From NCBI RefSeq assembly GCF_000188195.1, contig NZ_GL830946.1, forward strand, positions 1-55,236: 55,236 bases of DNA. Reading direction: 5' to 3'. Positions 36,472 through 45,635 of this stretch are shown in pieces. The notes below the pieces were generated by a model. It had not been told where the DNA came from. It did not search any database and saw nothing but the letters and a program-made list of their open reading frames with translations. The translations under genes and the position numbers were made by a program. Position 1 is the first letter of the stretch. Each line of letters opens with the position of its first letter. The DNA is from Succinatimonas hippei YIT 12066 (lineage in GTDB: Bacteria > Pseudomonadota > Gammaproteobacteria > Enterobacterales > Succinivibrionaceae).

Positions 36472-38139
36472 TTATCCTAAAGTTGAAATTCTGGCACGCA
36501 ACATAAGTACACTTGAAGGCGCAACGGAGATTTCATCGACGCCTATCCTTACCAGCTCATGTGTAAAACCTTCATCGGCAGCAAGTTCGCCGCATACTCC
36601 GACCCAAATTCCCGCATCATGCGCGTTTTTCACTGTATATTCAATAAGGCGGATAACGGCATGATGGTAAGGGTTTAAAAATTTACTGATTTCAGCATTT
36701 TGGCGATCTACTGCCAATGTAAATTGCGTTAAATCGTTAGTACCGATACTAAAGAAATCTACATATTGGGCAAGTTCGTCGCTGATTATGGCAGAGGCCG
36801 GCGTCTCGATCATAATTCCGAGACTTACATTATGAGAATAAGGAATTGAGTTTTTACTGAGATCTTTTTTTACTTCATCACATAAAGCTATGCACTGCTT
36901 GACTTCTTCAACCGTGGTAATCATCGGGAACATGATAGCGAGGTTACCGTATATTGAAGCGCGATAGAGAGCTTTGAGCTGGGTTTTGAATATTTCAGGG
37001 CGGGTAAGACAGATACGTACTGCCCGCATGCCCATCGCCGGATTGTCCTCGGGCTTTAGCATAAAATAATCTGCTGTTTTATCTGCGCCTATATCAAGGG
37101 TACGGATAATGACCTGTTTGCCGGACATGCCTTCAAGTACTTGTTTGTAAATGTTAAATTGAGTTTCCTCACTCGGAAAATCAGGAGATGACAGATAAAT
37201 ATATTCACTGCGGAAAAGTCCGATGCCTTCTGCGTCCGAGGCTTTGGCAAGTTCTATGTCGTCGGCAGAGCCGATGTTGGCATAAAGATGAATTTTTCTG
37301 CCGGATAAAGTCAAAGTCTCTTTGCCGCGGAATTGCTCAAGGCGAGCACGCAGCGCATCTTCCGTACGTTTTCTTTCGGTAAATTCAGCTATAGTCGCCT
37401 CATCGGGCTCAATATAAACAATACCGCTGCCGCCGTCGACGATAGCAAATTTTCCTTCAAGGGAAGGGTTAAGTGAAGGTCCGATGCAGATAACCGAGGC
37501 AATGCCCATAGTTCTTGCAAAGATCACCGTATGCGATCTTGAAGATCCGTCTGAAGTAATAATGCCGGATACTGAGTCTTTATCAAGCTGGACGGTTTCA
37601 CTCGGCGACAGATCATCAGTTGCTAAAATTACAGGCTGGCCTTGAGAAGGAGAGATTTTCTGCGGGATGAGCTGACCTGAATTTAAAAGCAGCAACTCGG
37701 TTACGCGACGAGAAATATCAATTACATCCGCAGCACGTCCTTGCATGTAATCGTTATCCATGCTTTTGAACATGTCGGCAAATTTTTTGGAAACGAAGTC
37801 TACAGCGTATTCAGCATTGACGTGTTCGTTTTCGATTAACTCATTTATTTGAGAGACGTAATCCGGATCGTCGAGCATCATCTGGTGAATTTGAAAGACC
37901 ACTGCATTCTGTTCACCGACTTTTTCAAGAGATGCTTCATAAAGATTGCCAAGCTGAGCTATTGCATCGGTTCGAGCTTTTTCAAAGCGTTCAAGCTCGG
38001 CTTTCATGTCAGAAACTTCGTGCCGCTCAGAAGGAAGAGCGTGGCGTTTTAAAAAAGAGATGCGGCCGAAAGCTATGCCGCGGCTTGCAGGCGTACCGCG
38101 GATCTGAAGTTTTGCTTTTTGACTGGTTGGCATTTCCAT
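36472..38139 (-). CDS. PTS enzyme I (phosphoenolpyruvate-protein phosphotransferase)
   Basis: This 555-residue protein has the complete enzyme I layout. A helical HPr-binding region (about 35-145) is followed by the phosphohistidine segment GSSRSHTVIFARTMGIAS (His203) and the PEP-binding barrel (GIGLFRSEYIYL, MIETPASAIISDELA, FSIGTNDLTQFTLAVDR). The catalytic cysteine is in WVGVCGELAAD (Cys516). It begins operon transcription with a DUF1537 gene 5 bases downstream. No HPr, EIIA or other PTS gene is adjacent. It may be the general ptsI or a dedicated paralogue; sequence alone does not decide. Confidence 0.88.
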   Translation of the reverse strand: MEMPTSQKAKLQIRGTPASRGIAFGRISFLKRHALPSERHEVSDMKAELERFEKARTDAIAQLGNLYEASLEKVGEQNAVVFQIHQMMLDDPDYVSQINELIENEHVNAEYAVDFVSKKFADMFKSMDNDYMQGRAADVIDISRRVTELLLLNSGQLIPQKISPSQGQPVILATDDLSPSETVQLDKDSVSGIITSDGSSRSHTVIFARTMGIASVICIGPSLNPSLEGKFAIVDGGSGIVYIEPDEATIAEFTERKRTEDALRARLEQFRGKETLTLSGRKIHLYANIGSADDIELAKASDAEGIGLFRSEYIYLSSPDFPSEETQFNIYKQVLEGMSGKQVIIRTLDIGADKTADYFMLKPEDNPAMGMRAVRICLTRPEIFKTQLKALYRASIYGNLAIMFPMITTVEEVKQCIALCDEVKKDLSKNSIPYSHNVSLGIMIETPASAIISDELAQYVDFFSIGTNDLTQFTLAVDRQNAEISKFLNPYHHAVIRLIEYTVKNAHDAGIWVGVCGELAADEGFTHELVRIGVDEISVAPSSVLMLRARISTLG

Positions 38140-38834
38140 ATAATTTATTTATCTGGTCATTGTGTTTGGTTAACTTTGAAATATTAACCTAAGGATCTAT
38201 TCTAAAAAAGCTTCATTGCTTACAAATTTCTAATTTTTAGTGAGAAATTCATGCAGTTAGATTTGATGCCAAGTCTTTAGATTAAGAATGCAGCATATCT
38301 CATCCGGCGAACGGTTTGTAATATGAAGTATTAAAGTCGGCGTAATTAATACAACAACGTTTAAAGCTTATGTTTTGGTACAAAACATTATTTTGCGGCA
38401 GATAGGATTTTCATATTTTAGGTATATGGATTTAATTAATGCGGTGTTGGGGGAGAAACTTTAAGTAAAGATGAAGCCAAAGCTTTATGTGTTAAACCTA
38501 AACTTAATCAATACACATTTAATTACGCTTTAAAGAAATTAAAAGAAGAATATTCTTTTTTAAAAGAAATATTGTCACAGTCAAGTCCTGCAGCAGAAAG
38601 TAATGGATTTATATGAGGCGTTTAAAAAGTTTTTTAAAGGCAATGGAGGATATCCCAAGTTTAAGAAAAGGCACAGTGATGACGGTTTCCGTTATCCGCA
38701 GGGCCTTAAGGCAGAAGAAAATAATCAAAGGATATTCCTTAAGCTGCTAGTCTTGTAATAGCGGAAAAAAGCAAGCGAAAGTGCTAAAATACGCCCATCT
38801 TGAATTAAATAGCAGTAAAGAGATATTTAGATAA
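38140..38834. other. 695-base region between enzyme I and gltX holding a transposase remnant
   Basis: The right half contains the TnpB scrap (38443-38758). The left half has an inverted repeat GGTTAA/TTAACC (38168-38173 with 38184-38189), close to where an enzyme I operator could lie, and a second one, AATTTCT/AGAAATT (38225-38249). No intact gene is present. The last 76 bases before gltX should hold its promoter; TAAAAT at 38785 is a possible -10. Confidence 0.6.
38443..38758 (+). pseudogene. Remnant of an IS200/IS605-type TnpB (OrfB) gene, frameshifted and truncated
   Basis: The frame from 38443 reads VGGETLSKDEAKALC and then FNYALKKLKEEYSFLKEI, ending at SQ near 38580. A shift of one base continues as QVLQQKVMDLYEAFKKFFKG, GGYPKFKKRHSDDGFRYPQG and on to a stop at 38758. 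The order of helix-rich segment, LQQ-x-x-x-D-L-x-x-A-F-K-x-F-F and G-Y-P-x-F-K is the N-terminal third of TnpB proteins. The nuclease domain and both element ends are missing. It is a dead fragment. Confidence 0.85.
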
Positions 38835-40235
38835 ATGGTCAAGACTCGCTTTGCCCCGTCACCTACGGGTTTTTTGCACGTCGGCGGTGCCAGAACCGCA
38901 TTGTTTTCGTGGTTGTACGCAAGACACTGTAACGGAGAGTTTGTGCTGCGTATTGAAGATACCGATAGAGAACGTTCCACTCAGCCTGCAATTGACGCTA
39001 TTTTAGAGTCAATGCAATGGCTCAATCTTAATTGGGATGAAGGTCCTTATTATCAGACCAAGCGTTTTGACCGTTATAAAGAAGTTATCAATGAGCTTTT
39101 GGAAAAAGGTCTTGCTTATAAGTGTTATTGCTCTAAAGAACGCCTTGAAAAGATGCGTCAGGAGCAGATGGAAAAGGGCTTGAAGCCTCGTTATGACGGT
39201 CATTGCCGTGATGATCACAGCGAGCATGCTCCTGATGAGCCTTATGTAATTCGTTTTCGCAATCCTGATACAGGAACCGTCGCCTTTGACGATTTGGTAA
39301 AGGGCCATATTGAATTTCAGAACAGCGAGTTGGATGATTTTATCATCCAGCGTTCAGACGGGACTCCGACCTATAATTTCTGCGTGGTTGTTGATGATTA
39401 CGATATGGGTATTACCCATGTTATTCGCGGGGACGATCATGTCAACAACACTCCCCGTCAGATTAACCTGTATAAAGCATTAGGTGCCAAGATCCCGGTA
39501 TTTTGTCACGTGGCAATGATCTTAGGAGATGACGGTACTAAGCTGTCAAAGCGTCACGGAGCGGTAAGCGTTATGCAGTATCGTGAAGACGGCTATTTAC
39601 CTGAAGCTTTAGTTAACTATTTGGTTCGTCTTGGCTGGAGTCACGGCGATCAGGAAATTTTCTCCCGTGAGGAGATGATAGAGTGGTTTGACCCGGCTCA
39701 GATCTCCAAGAGCGCATCCAGTTTTAACACCAAAAAACTTGATTGGCTTAATGCTCACTATATGAAGACTTTACCGGTTGAAGATGTAGCAAAAGAACTG
39801 GTTTGGCATTTAAACCGTATCGGCGTTACCGATTTGTCTCAAGGTCCTGCTCCTGAGCTGGTAGTTAAAAACTATGCCGAGCGTACCCATACTTTAAAAG
39901 AAATGGCACAAAAGGCCCGCTGCTACTATGAGGATTTTACCGAATACGATCCTGCCGGTGTAAAAAAGTGGATTAAAGAAGGCTCGGTTGATGTACTTAA
40001 AGCAGCACTTGAGTCCTTAAATTCACTTTCTTCATGGGAGCCCCAGGCCATTGACGAAGTTCTGGAAGCTTTGGCTAAAAGACTTGAAATCGGTATGGGC
40101 AAAGTCGGACAGCCTTTACGCCTTGCCATGACCGGTACAGCTATGTCCCCGGGTATCGGTGACACTATGGTTTTGGTCGGACGCGATCGTGCATTAAAGC
40201 GTATTGAAAAAGCGATTGCTCACTTTTCCAAGTAG
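38835..40235 (+). CDS. gltX: Glutamyl-tRNA synthetase
   Basis: This 466-residue class I synthetase charges tRNA-Glu. The HIGH-type motif is [17 protein letters not shown] near the N terminus, and the KMSKS-type motif is [14 protein letters not shown] near residue 238. A zinc-like segment [16 protein letters not shown] and the C-terminal anticodon-binding helical domain follow. The length is standard for the bacterial enzyme. It is a single-gene unit closed by a terminator at 40247. Confidence 0.98.
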   Translation: MVKTRFAPSPTGFLHVGGARTALFSWLYARHCNGEFVLRIEDTDRERSTQPAIDAILESMQWLNLNWDEGPYYQTKRFDRYKEVINELLEKGLAYKCYCSKERLEKMRQEQMEKGLKPRYDGHCRDDHSEHAPDEPYVIRFRNPDTGTVAFDDLVKGHIEFQNSELDDFIIQRSDGTPTYNFCVVVDDYDMGITHVIRGDDHVNNTPRQINLYKALGAKIPVFCHVAMILGDDGTKLSKRHGAVSVMQYREDGYLPEALVNYLVRLGWSHGDQEIFSREEMIEWFDPAQISKSASSFNTKKLDWLNAHYMKTLPVEDVAKELVWHLNRIGVTDLSQGPAPELVVKNYAERTHTLKEMAQKARCYYEDFTEYDPAGVKKWIKEGSVDVLKAALESLNSLSSWEPQAIDEVLEALAKRLEIGMGKVGQPLRLAMTGTAMSPGIGDTMVLVGRDRALKRIEKAIAHFSK

Positions 40236-40246
40236 ATGATTTAAGT

Positions 40247-40278
40247 AAGCGGACGAAGGTGTTTTGTCCGCTTTTTTT
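40247..40278 (+). terminator. Terminator of gltX
   Basis: AAGCGGAC (40247-40254) pairs with GTCCGCTT (40266-40273), followed by a run of T to 40278. The prfC start lies 16 bases further on. Confidence 0.9.
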
Positions 40279-40293
40279 ATGCGTAAATAATTT

Positions 40294-41886
40294 ATGGCAG
40301 ATCAGAATTTTATAAACGAGGTGCACAAGCGCCGTACCTTTGCGATTATTTCCCACCCTGACGCAGGTAAAACTACGATTACCGAAAAGGTTTTGCTTTT
40401 CGGCAGCGTGATCCAGCGAGCAGGTGAAGTAAAAGGCCGCGGCAGTACCGGCTCTTTTGCCAAATCCGACTGGATGGATATGGAAAAAGAACGCGGCATT
40501 TCGGTTACTACCTCAGTAATGCAGTTCCCGTATAACGGCTGTATCGTCAATTTGCTTGATACCCCGGGCCACGAAGACTTTTCTGAAGACACTTATCGCG
40601 TTCTTACTGCAGTAGACTCTTGCCTGATGGTGATTGATGCGGCTAAGGGTGTTGAGGAGCGTACCCGTAAGCTCATGGAGGTAACGCGTTTGCGTTCGAC
40701 TCCGATTTTGACTTTTATGAATAAGCTTGATCGTGAAACCCGCGATCCTTTGGAGCTTATGGATGAGGTTGAAAATGAGCTTAATATTTTATGCGCTCCA
40801 ATTACCTGGCCTATAGGCAGCGGCAAGTCGTTTAAGGGTATTTACCATATCCTGCGTGATGAAGTTCTTTTATATCATTCAGGTGAGGGCTTCCATATTC
40901 AAGAGCGCCGTGTAATAAAAGGTCTTGATAATCCTGAGCTTGATGCTGCTATCGGTGAAGATTTTGCCGCTAAATTACGCGAAGATATGGAACTTATTCA
41001 GGGAGGATCGAATCCTTTTGATGAAGAGGCCTTTTTAAACGGAGATCTTACCCCGGTGTTTTTCGGTACCGCTTTAGGTAATTTCGGTGTTGACTGCATG
41101 CTGGACGGTCTGACTGCTTGGGCGCCGTCTCCTTTAGATCGTGAGGCTGATTCAAGAAAAGTACAGGCGACTGAAGAGAAGCTTTCCGGTTTTATTTTTA
41201 AGATCCAAGCTAATATGGATCCCAAGCATCGCGATCGCATCGCTTTCATGCGTTTGGTTTCAGGACGTTATCATAAAGGAATGAAACTGCGTCATGTACG
41301 CATTGAGCGCGACGTGCAGATATCTGATGCCGTTACCTTTATGGCCGGAGAACGTGAAATGGCACTTTCTGCCGTGGCGGGTGACATTATCGGTATTCAT
41401 AATCATGGAACCATCCGCATCGGAGATACCTTCACAGAAGGTGAAATTCTGCATTTTAGCGGTATCCCCAACTTTGCGCCTGAACTGTTTCGCCGCATTC
41501 GCTTAAAAGATCCTTTAAAGCAAAAGCAGCTGCTTAAAGGATTGGTACAGTTGTCAGAAGAAGGTGCGGTACAAGTATTCCGTCCTATAGTCAGCAACGA
41601 CTTAATCGTTGGTGCCGTCGGTGTCTTGCAGTTTGACGTGGTGGTATCGCGCCTTAAGCATGAATATAACGTGGATGCCGTTTACGAGAATGTCAATGTG
41701 TCGACCGCCCGCTGGGTAAGCTCTGACGATCCTAAAGCACTTGAAGAGCTTGAAAAGAAGGTTCCGCAGAATCTTGCTTATGACGGCGGTGATAATCTGA
41801 CGTATTTGGCAAGTTCCGGTGTTAACTTATCGTTAACCATGGAGAGACATCCTAAAGTGCATTTTGCCGCAACGCGCGAGCATTAA
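40294..41886 (+). CDS. prfC: Peptide chain release factor 3
   Basis: This 530-residue GTPase removes RF1 and RF2 from the ribosome after peptide release. The G motifs are [13 protein letters not shown] (G1), [17 protein letters not shown] (G3) and [12 protein letters not shown] (G4). The RF3-specific [20 protein letters not shown] lies around residue 67. The length is that of E. coli RF3. The start lies directly after the gltX terminator, so its promoter must overlap that region. A TatD-family gene follows with one base between. Confidence 0.98.
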   Translation: MADQNFINEVHKRRTFAIISHPDAGKTTITEKVLLFGSVIQRAGEVKGRGSTGSFAKSDWMDMEKERGISVTTSVMQFPYNGCIVNLLDTPGHEDFSEDTYRVLTAVDSCLMVIDAAKGVEERTRKLMEVTRLRSTPILTFMNKLDRETRDPLELMDEVENELNILCAPITWPIGSGKSFKGIYHILRDEVLLYHSGEGFHIQERRVIKGLDNPELDAAIGEDFAAKLREDMELIQGGSNPFDEEAFLNGDLTPVFFGTALGNFGVDCMLDGLTAWAPSPLDREADSRKVQATEEKLSGFIFKIQANMDPKHRDRIAFMRLVSGRYHKGMKLRHVRIERDVQISDAVTFMAGEREMALSAVAGDIIGIHNHGTIRIGDTFTEGEILHFSGIPNFAPELFRRIRLKDPLKQKQLLKGLVQLSEEGAVQVFRPIVSNDLIVGAVGVLQFDVVVSRLKHEYNVDAVYENVNVSTARWVSSDDPKALEELEKKVPQNLAYDGGDNLTYLASSGVNLSLTMERHPKVHFAATREH

Positions 41887-41887
41887 G

Positions 41888-42637
41888 ATGTGCTTTTTTG
41901 ACACTCATATGCATTTGACAAAAGCGCGTTCTCAAGACGCGCTTTGTCTTATGCTTAAGCTCAATAAAATCTGTGCATTATCTGTTGCCGTAGATTTTAA
42001 AGACAGTCTTTTAAACCTGCAAAATAGCGGTAAAAATATTTTTGCAGGAGTAGGTCTTCACCCTTGCTATGCGACGGGAAGTCTTAGTGATAAAGAAAAG
42101 GATGAGTGGAATAATCTTTTAAATAACAATAAAATATTATGCATAGGCGAGTGCGGATTAGATGATAAAGCGGCAATTTCTCTTGAAGAGCAGCTTTATA
42201 ATCTGCGCTTTTTTTGTGATATGGCGACAGCTTATTCCATACCGCTTTCATTGCATATAAGAAAATATCATAACGAACTTTTAAAGCTTTTAAATGAATA
42301 TCGCGGGAAACTAAGCGGAATAATTCACGGTTTTACTTTTTCAAAGGATTTGGCTAAGCGTTATTTGGATGCGGGATTCATACTCGGGATCGGACGCTAC
42401 GGCTTAAGGCGCGGACGGTCTTTTAATGAAGCATTAATTTATGCGGGGGCGGCAAATTTGGTTTTGGAAAGCGATTTTGACGATCGCTTAAGCTATGATT
42501 GCAAACTTTTTAACAGCTTAATAAAAGAGCTTTGCATACTTTTTTCTTTGGATGAAAAAGCATTTAAAAACAAAATGTTATTTAATGCTTGTGCTGTTTT
42601 GAACCTTAATGGCGAAAATATCGCATCCGCGTTTTAA
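41888..42637 (+). CDS. TatD-family metal-dependent hydrolase
   Basis: This 249-residue protein has the TatD layout. CFFDTHMHL gives the first metal-binding D-x-H-x-H. IFAGVGLHPC and CIGECGLDD carry the glutamate ligand, LSLHIRKYH and GIIHGFTFS give histidines, and NLVLESDFDD carries the last acidic residue, which is usually L-E-T-D. TatD relatives are 3'-5' DNases or related hydrolases. I start at the ATG one base after the prfC stop, since a TTG start 24 bases earlier would overlap prfC. It is divergent at several positions from well-known YcfH/YjjV forms, so the exact substrate is open. Confidence 0.85.
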   Translation: MCFFDTHMHLTKARSQDALCLMLKLNKICALSVAVDFKDSLLNLQNSGKNIFAGVGLHPCYATGSLSDKEKDEWNNLLNNNKILCIGECGLDDKAAISLEEQLYNLRFFCDMATAYSIPLSLHIRKYHNELLKLLNEYRGKLSGIIHGFTFSKDLAKRYLDAGFILGIGRYGLRRGRSFNEALIYAGAANLVLESDFDDRLSYDCKLFNSLIKELCILFSLDEKAFKNKMLFNACAVLNLNGENIASAF

Positions 42638-42645
42638 ATTGTTCG

Positions 42646-42697
42646 GTCCTTTTGTAAAATAGCGTTATTGCTTTAAAAGCGCAGTATGTAAAAGGAC
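42646..42697 (+). promoter_or_regulatory. Hairpin that can pair with the serB ribosome-binding site
   Basis: GTCCTTTT (42646-42653) is exactly complementary to AAAAGGAC (42690-42697), which contains the Shine-Dalgarno of serB six bases before the ATG. If formed in the mRNA this stem would hide the ribosome-binding site. Confidence 0.4.
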
Positions 42698-42703
42698 GAA
42701 AAG

Positions 42704-43603
42704 ATGCAGGTGTTTTTATATTTATCAGTCAAGAATAATGAATTAAACGAGTTAAACGCGATAAACAGACTGTGCGAGCATTTGGCTTTAAATGACAGAA
42801 CGCTTCAGTTGAAAGCGGCAGGTACAGAGTTTAACCATTCATATGCTCTATATATTTATGAATGCGACAATTACACAGAATTAAAAGAGTGCTTAAGGGA
42901 AGCCGTCTGCCAAAAACTTTTTGATTTTGACGTTATTATGGTTCAATCCGTTCCGTCTTTAAAAACACCCGGAGTTTTGGTAATGGATATGGATATGACC
43001 TCAGTGCAGATTGAAGGTATTGATGAAATTGCCCGTTGCCTTAATGTTTATGATAAGGTTGCAGCCATAACGGGTGAGGCTATGCACGGTCGACTTGATT
43101 TTGCTTCATCATTAAAAAAGAGAGTGTCGTTATTAAAGGACGGTGATGCTTTAGTTCTTGAAAAAGTAAAATCTATCATGCATGAAACGGAAGGTTACGG
43201 CGTTCTGGTCAAGGGGCTTAAGGAAAAAGGCTGGAAGGTAGGAATAGCTTCAGGCGGTTTTGTACAGCTTATTAATGTTCTTAAAGATAAATATGATCTT
43301 GATATGGTCAGGGCTAACAGCCTTGAGATAAAAGACGGAAAATTTACGGGATTTGTTGAGGGTGAAATCGTTGATGCTTTAAAGAAAAAAGATGCGCTTG
43401 CGGATCTGATGACTAAAGCTTCGGTACCTAAAGAGCAAAGTATTGCGATAGGGGACGGAGCTAATGATCTGTTAATGATGAATGCCGCGTCTTTGGGAAT
43501 TGCTTATCACGCCAAGCCCAAGGTTCAAGCCGAAGCTTTAGCCTGCCTTAATTATTCTGACCTTTCCACGGTTCTGTTAATGCTCAAAAGCGGTGATCTG
43601 TAG
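42704..43603 (+). CDS. serB: Phosphoserine phosphatase
   Basis: This 299-residue HAD-family enzyme carries out the last step of serine synthesis. An N-terminal region of about 85 residues precedes the HAD core, as in enterobacterial SerB. The nucleophile motif is VLVMDMDMTSVQIEGIDEIA (Asp95 and Asp97), motif II is VGIASGGFVQL, and motif IV is IAIGDGANDLLMM. radA follows after 2 bases, the same order as serB-radA in E. coli, so they form an operon. Confidence 0.95.
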   Translation: MQVFLYLSVKNNELNELNAINRLCEHLALNDRTLQLKAAGTEFNHSYALYIYECDNYTELKECLREAVCQKLFDFDVIMVQSVPSLKTPGVLVMDMDMTSVQIEGIDEIARCLNVYDKVAAITGEAMHGRLDFASSLKKRVSLLKDGDALVLEKVKSIMHETEGYGVLVKGLKEKGWKVGIASGGFVQLINVLKDKYDLDMVRANSLEIKDGKFTGFVEGEIVDALKKKDALADLMTKASVPKEQSIAIGDGANDLLMMNAASLGIAYHAKPKVQAEALACLNYSDLSTVLLMLKSGDL

Positions 43604-43605
43604 AT

Positions 43606-44982
43606 ATGGCAAAAGTTAAAACGGTATATGTATGCGCTTCTTGCGGAGCACGTTATCCGCGCTGGCAGGGACAATGCCGTGAGTGCGGCGAGTGGAATAC
43701 CATAAGCGAAATAAGAGTAAATGATGAGCCTTCGGCAGGTCGCAGTGCGGCCGCCAGAGCTATGTCGGGTTTTGCCGGAGCAAGCGGCAGCGGAGTCAGT
43801 AATCTTAATAATGTAAAGCTTGAAAAAGCGCAGCGTTTATATACCGGGTACGGCGAGTTTGACAGGGTTTTAGGCGGCGGCATTGTTCCCGGATCTGTGG
43901 TACTGCTGGGCGGCAATCCCGGAGCAGGTAAATCTACATTGCTCCTGCAAACCGTATGCAAGCTTGCAAGCCATGCAGCTGTTTTGTATATCACGGGTGA
44001 GGAGTCTTTGCAGCAGGTGGCATTGCGGGCTCAGCGTCTGATGCTGCCTACTGAGCGGGTAAGAATTGCCGCAGAGACTTCAATTGATGAAATTTGCCGG
44101 ATTGCGGCCGAGGAAAAGCCGGCTGTTTTGATTGTCGACTCTATTCAAGTAATGCACGTGCAGGGAGTTGAATCGGCTCCTGGATCCGTAAGTCAGGTTC
44201 GCGAGGGAGCGGCTGCTTTAACCCAGTTTGCCAAGAAAACCGGTATTGCGGTGTTTTTAATCGGGCACGTGACTAAGGACGGAACTCTTGCCGGACCTAA
44301 GATTTTAGAGCATTGTGTTGATTGTTCGGTTATTTTGGAGTCAGGAAACGATCCGCGTTTTAGAACCCTGCGTTGTCATAAAAACCGTTTCGGAGCGGTT
44401 AATGAAATCGGTGTTTTCGCTATGACTGATCATGGTCTTTGCGAAGTTAAAAATCCGTCTGCGATTTTTTTAAATCGTCAGGAAACAGTTGCTCCGGGCT
44501 CTCTTGCCATGGTGGTCTGGGAAGGGACTCGCCCGCTTTTAGTCGAGCTGCAGGCTCTGGTTGATTTATCTCAGCTCGGTAACCCGCGGCGCTTGTCTTT
44601 AGGCACCGATCCTAATCGCCTTGCCATGCTGTTGTCGGTATTGCATCGGCACGGAGGTTGTCAGCTTGCCGATCAGGACGTGTTTGTTAATGTCGTAGGC
44701 GGAGTAAAAGTCGAGGAAACTGCGTCAGACGTACCTTTAATTTTGGCTTTATTGTCTTCTTACCATTCAAAGCCTATTGACAGAACGACGATTGCGTTCG
44801 GTGAAGTGGGTCTTACCGGAGAAATAAGACCTGTTCCGTCAGGACAGGAGCGTATTGCCGAAGCTTTTAAGCAGGGCTTTAAAAGGGCAATTGTACCTTT
44901 TGATAATGCTCCCAAAAAAGCGCCTGCCGGAATGGAAATCATTGCCGTAAAGCGCATCGGTGATTTAATTGATTTGGTCTAA
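43606..44982 (+). CDS. radA: DNA repair protein RadA (Sms)
   Basis: This 458-residue RecA-like ATPase drives branch migration in recombination. The N-terminal C4 zinc finger is YVCASCGARYPRWQGQCREC. Walker A is GGNPGAGKSTLL near residue 105, the RadA-specific KNRFG is in RCHKNRFGAVNEIG, and the C-terminal Lon-protease-like domain contains FGEVGLTGEIRPVPSG. The length is standard. It ends with a 4-base overlap (CTAA) with the convergent rsd gene. Confidence 0.98.
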   Translation: MAKVKTVYVCASCGARYPRWQGQCRECGEWNTISEIRVNDEPSAGRSAAARAMSGFAGASGSGVSNLNNVKLEKAQRLYTGYGEFDRVLGGGIVPGSVVLLGGNPGAGKSTLLLQTVCKLASHAAVLYITGEESLQQVALRAQRLMLPTERVRIAAETSIDEICRIAAEEKPAVLIVDSIQVMHVQGVESAPGSVSQVREGAAALTQFAKKTGIAVFLIGHVTKDGTLAGPKILEHCVDCSVILESGNDPRFRTLRCHKNRFGAVNEIGVFAMTDHGLCEVKNPSAIFLNRQETVAPGSLAMVVWEGTRPLLVELQALVDLSQLGNPRRLSLGTDPNRLAMLLSVLHRHGGCQLADQDVFVNVVGGVKVEETASDVPLILALLSSYHSKPIDRTTIAFGEVGLTGEIRPVPSGQERIAEAFKQGFKRAIVPFDNAPKKAPAGMEIIAVKRIGDLIDLV

Positions 44983-45479
44983 TTGCTTTTCATGATGGAG
45001 TGGACGAGACGAAGTCCGATAATGAGGCGGTCTTCATTTTTAAAACGCTGCTCGAGGCATTTTCCGACCTGCTCCAAATCACGCTTTAAGCTTTGCATTT
45101 TCTTTTCATTAAGATCTTCGGCATATAAATCACTAAAACGCATTAAAAATTCCGTAGTTTTTTCAATACGCGGTAAGACACGATGTGCGATGGACAGCGA
45201 GCGTCCCGAAGCATTTTCGATTAGCTCGATTATTTTAGGATAGAGATCAAAATGACCGTGGGACAGGTAGTCTATAAGGTGCTCACAAAAACTTGTCACT
45301 TCTTCATAGGAAGGATAACACTCGGTAATGTCGGTACTTCCTTTGGGCGTGAGGTTTAAAAGTTTCATGTACATTAAAACAAGATCTTGACGTGCTTTAA
45401 TCATGTCATTGATCCAGGAATAACGATCGTCGACTTCTTGTAGCTGGGTATTAAAACCTCTTAAAGTATCTTGTCCCAT
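44979..45479 (-). CDS. rsd: Rsd/AlgQ-family anti-sigma-70 factor
   Basis: This 166-residue helical protein matches the Rsd pattern. It has DDRYSWINDMIKARQDLVLM, the diagnostic SFCEHLIDYLSHGHFDLYPK near residue 75, and QVGKCLEQRFKNEDRLIIGL near the C terminus. Rsd binds domain 4 of sigma-70 in stationary phase and frees core RNA polymerase for other sigma factors. I start at the ATG at 45479, preceded by GAGGAG at six bases, which gives a length close to the E. coli protein (158). An upstream in-frame codon at 45596 would add 39 unlikely residues and reach into the terminator of the next gene. Confidence 0.9.
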   Translation of the reverse strand: MGQDTLRGFNTQLQEVDDRYSWINDMIKARQDLVLMYMKLLNLTPKGSTDITECYPSYEEVTSFCEHLIDYLSHGHFDLYPKIIELIENASGRSLSIAHRVLPRIEKTTEFLMRFSDLYAEDLNEKKMQSLKRDLEQVGKCLEQRFKNEDRLIIGLRLVHSIMKSN

Positions 45480-45575
45480 ACGTAGCTCCTCAAGTCTTTG
45501 TAAGACTTGTTTAAAGCTTAAAAGAAATCGGTAAAGATTGATGTTAATTTCGTCAAAAATTAAGCTTTGTAAGCA

Positions 45576-45610
45576 CAAAAAAGAAACGATCGGCAACTTC
45601 CGATCGTTTC
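45576..45610 (-). terminator. Terminator of the M23 peptidase gene (minus strand)
   Basis: GAAACGATCGG and CCGATCGTTTC form a perfect 11-pair stem (45583-45593 with 45600-45610) around a 6-base loop. On the minus strand it is followed by TTTTTTT. Confidence 0.95.
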
Positions 45611-45635
45611 ATATAAAAAGAGTAGAAAGCTATTT

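Noticed and set aside
45480-45596. An N-terminal extension of rsd by 39 residues
   Set aside because: The ATG at 45479 has a strong GAGGAG and gives the family length, and the extension would run through the terminator region of the neighbouring gene.
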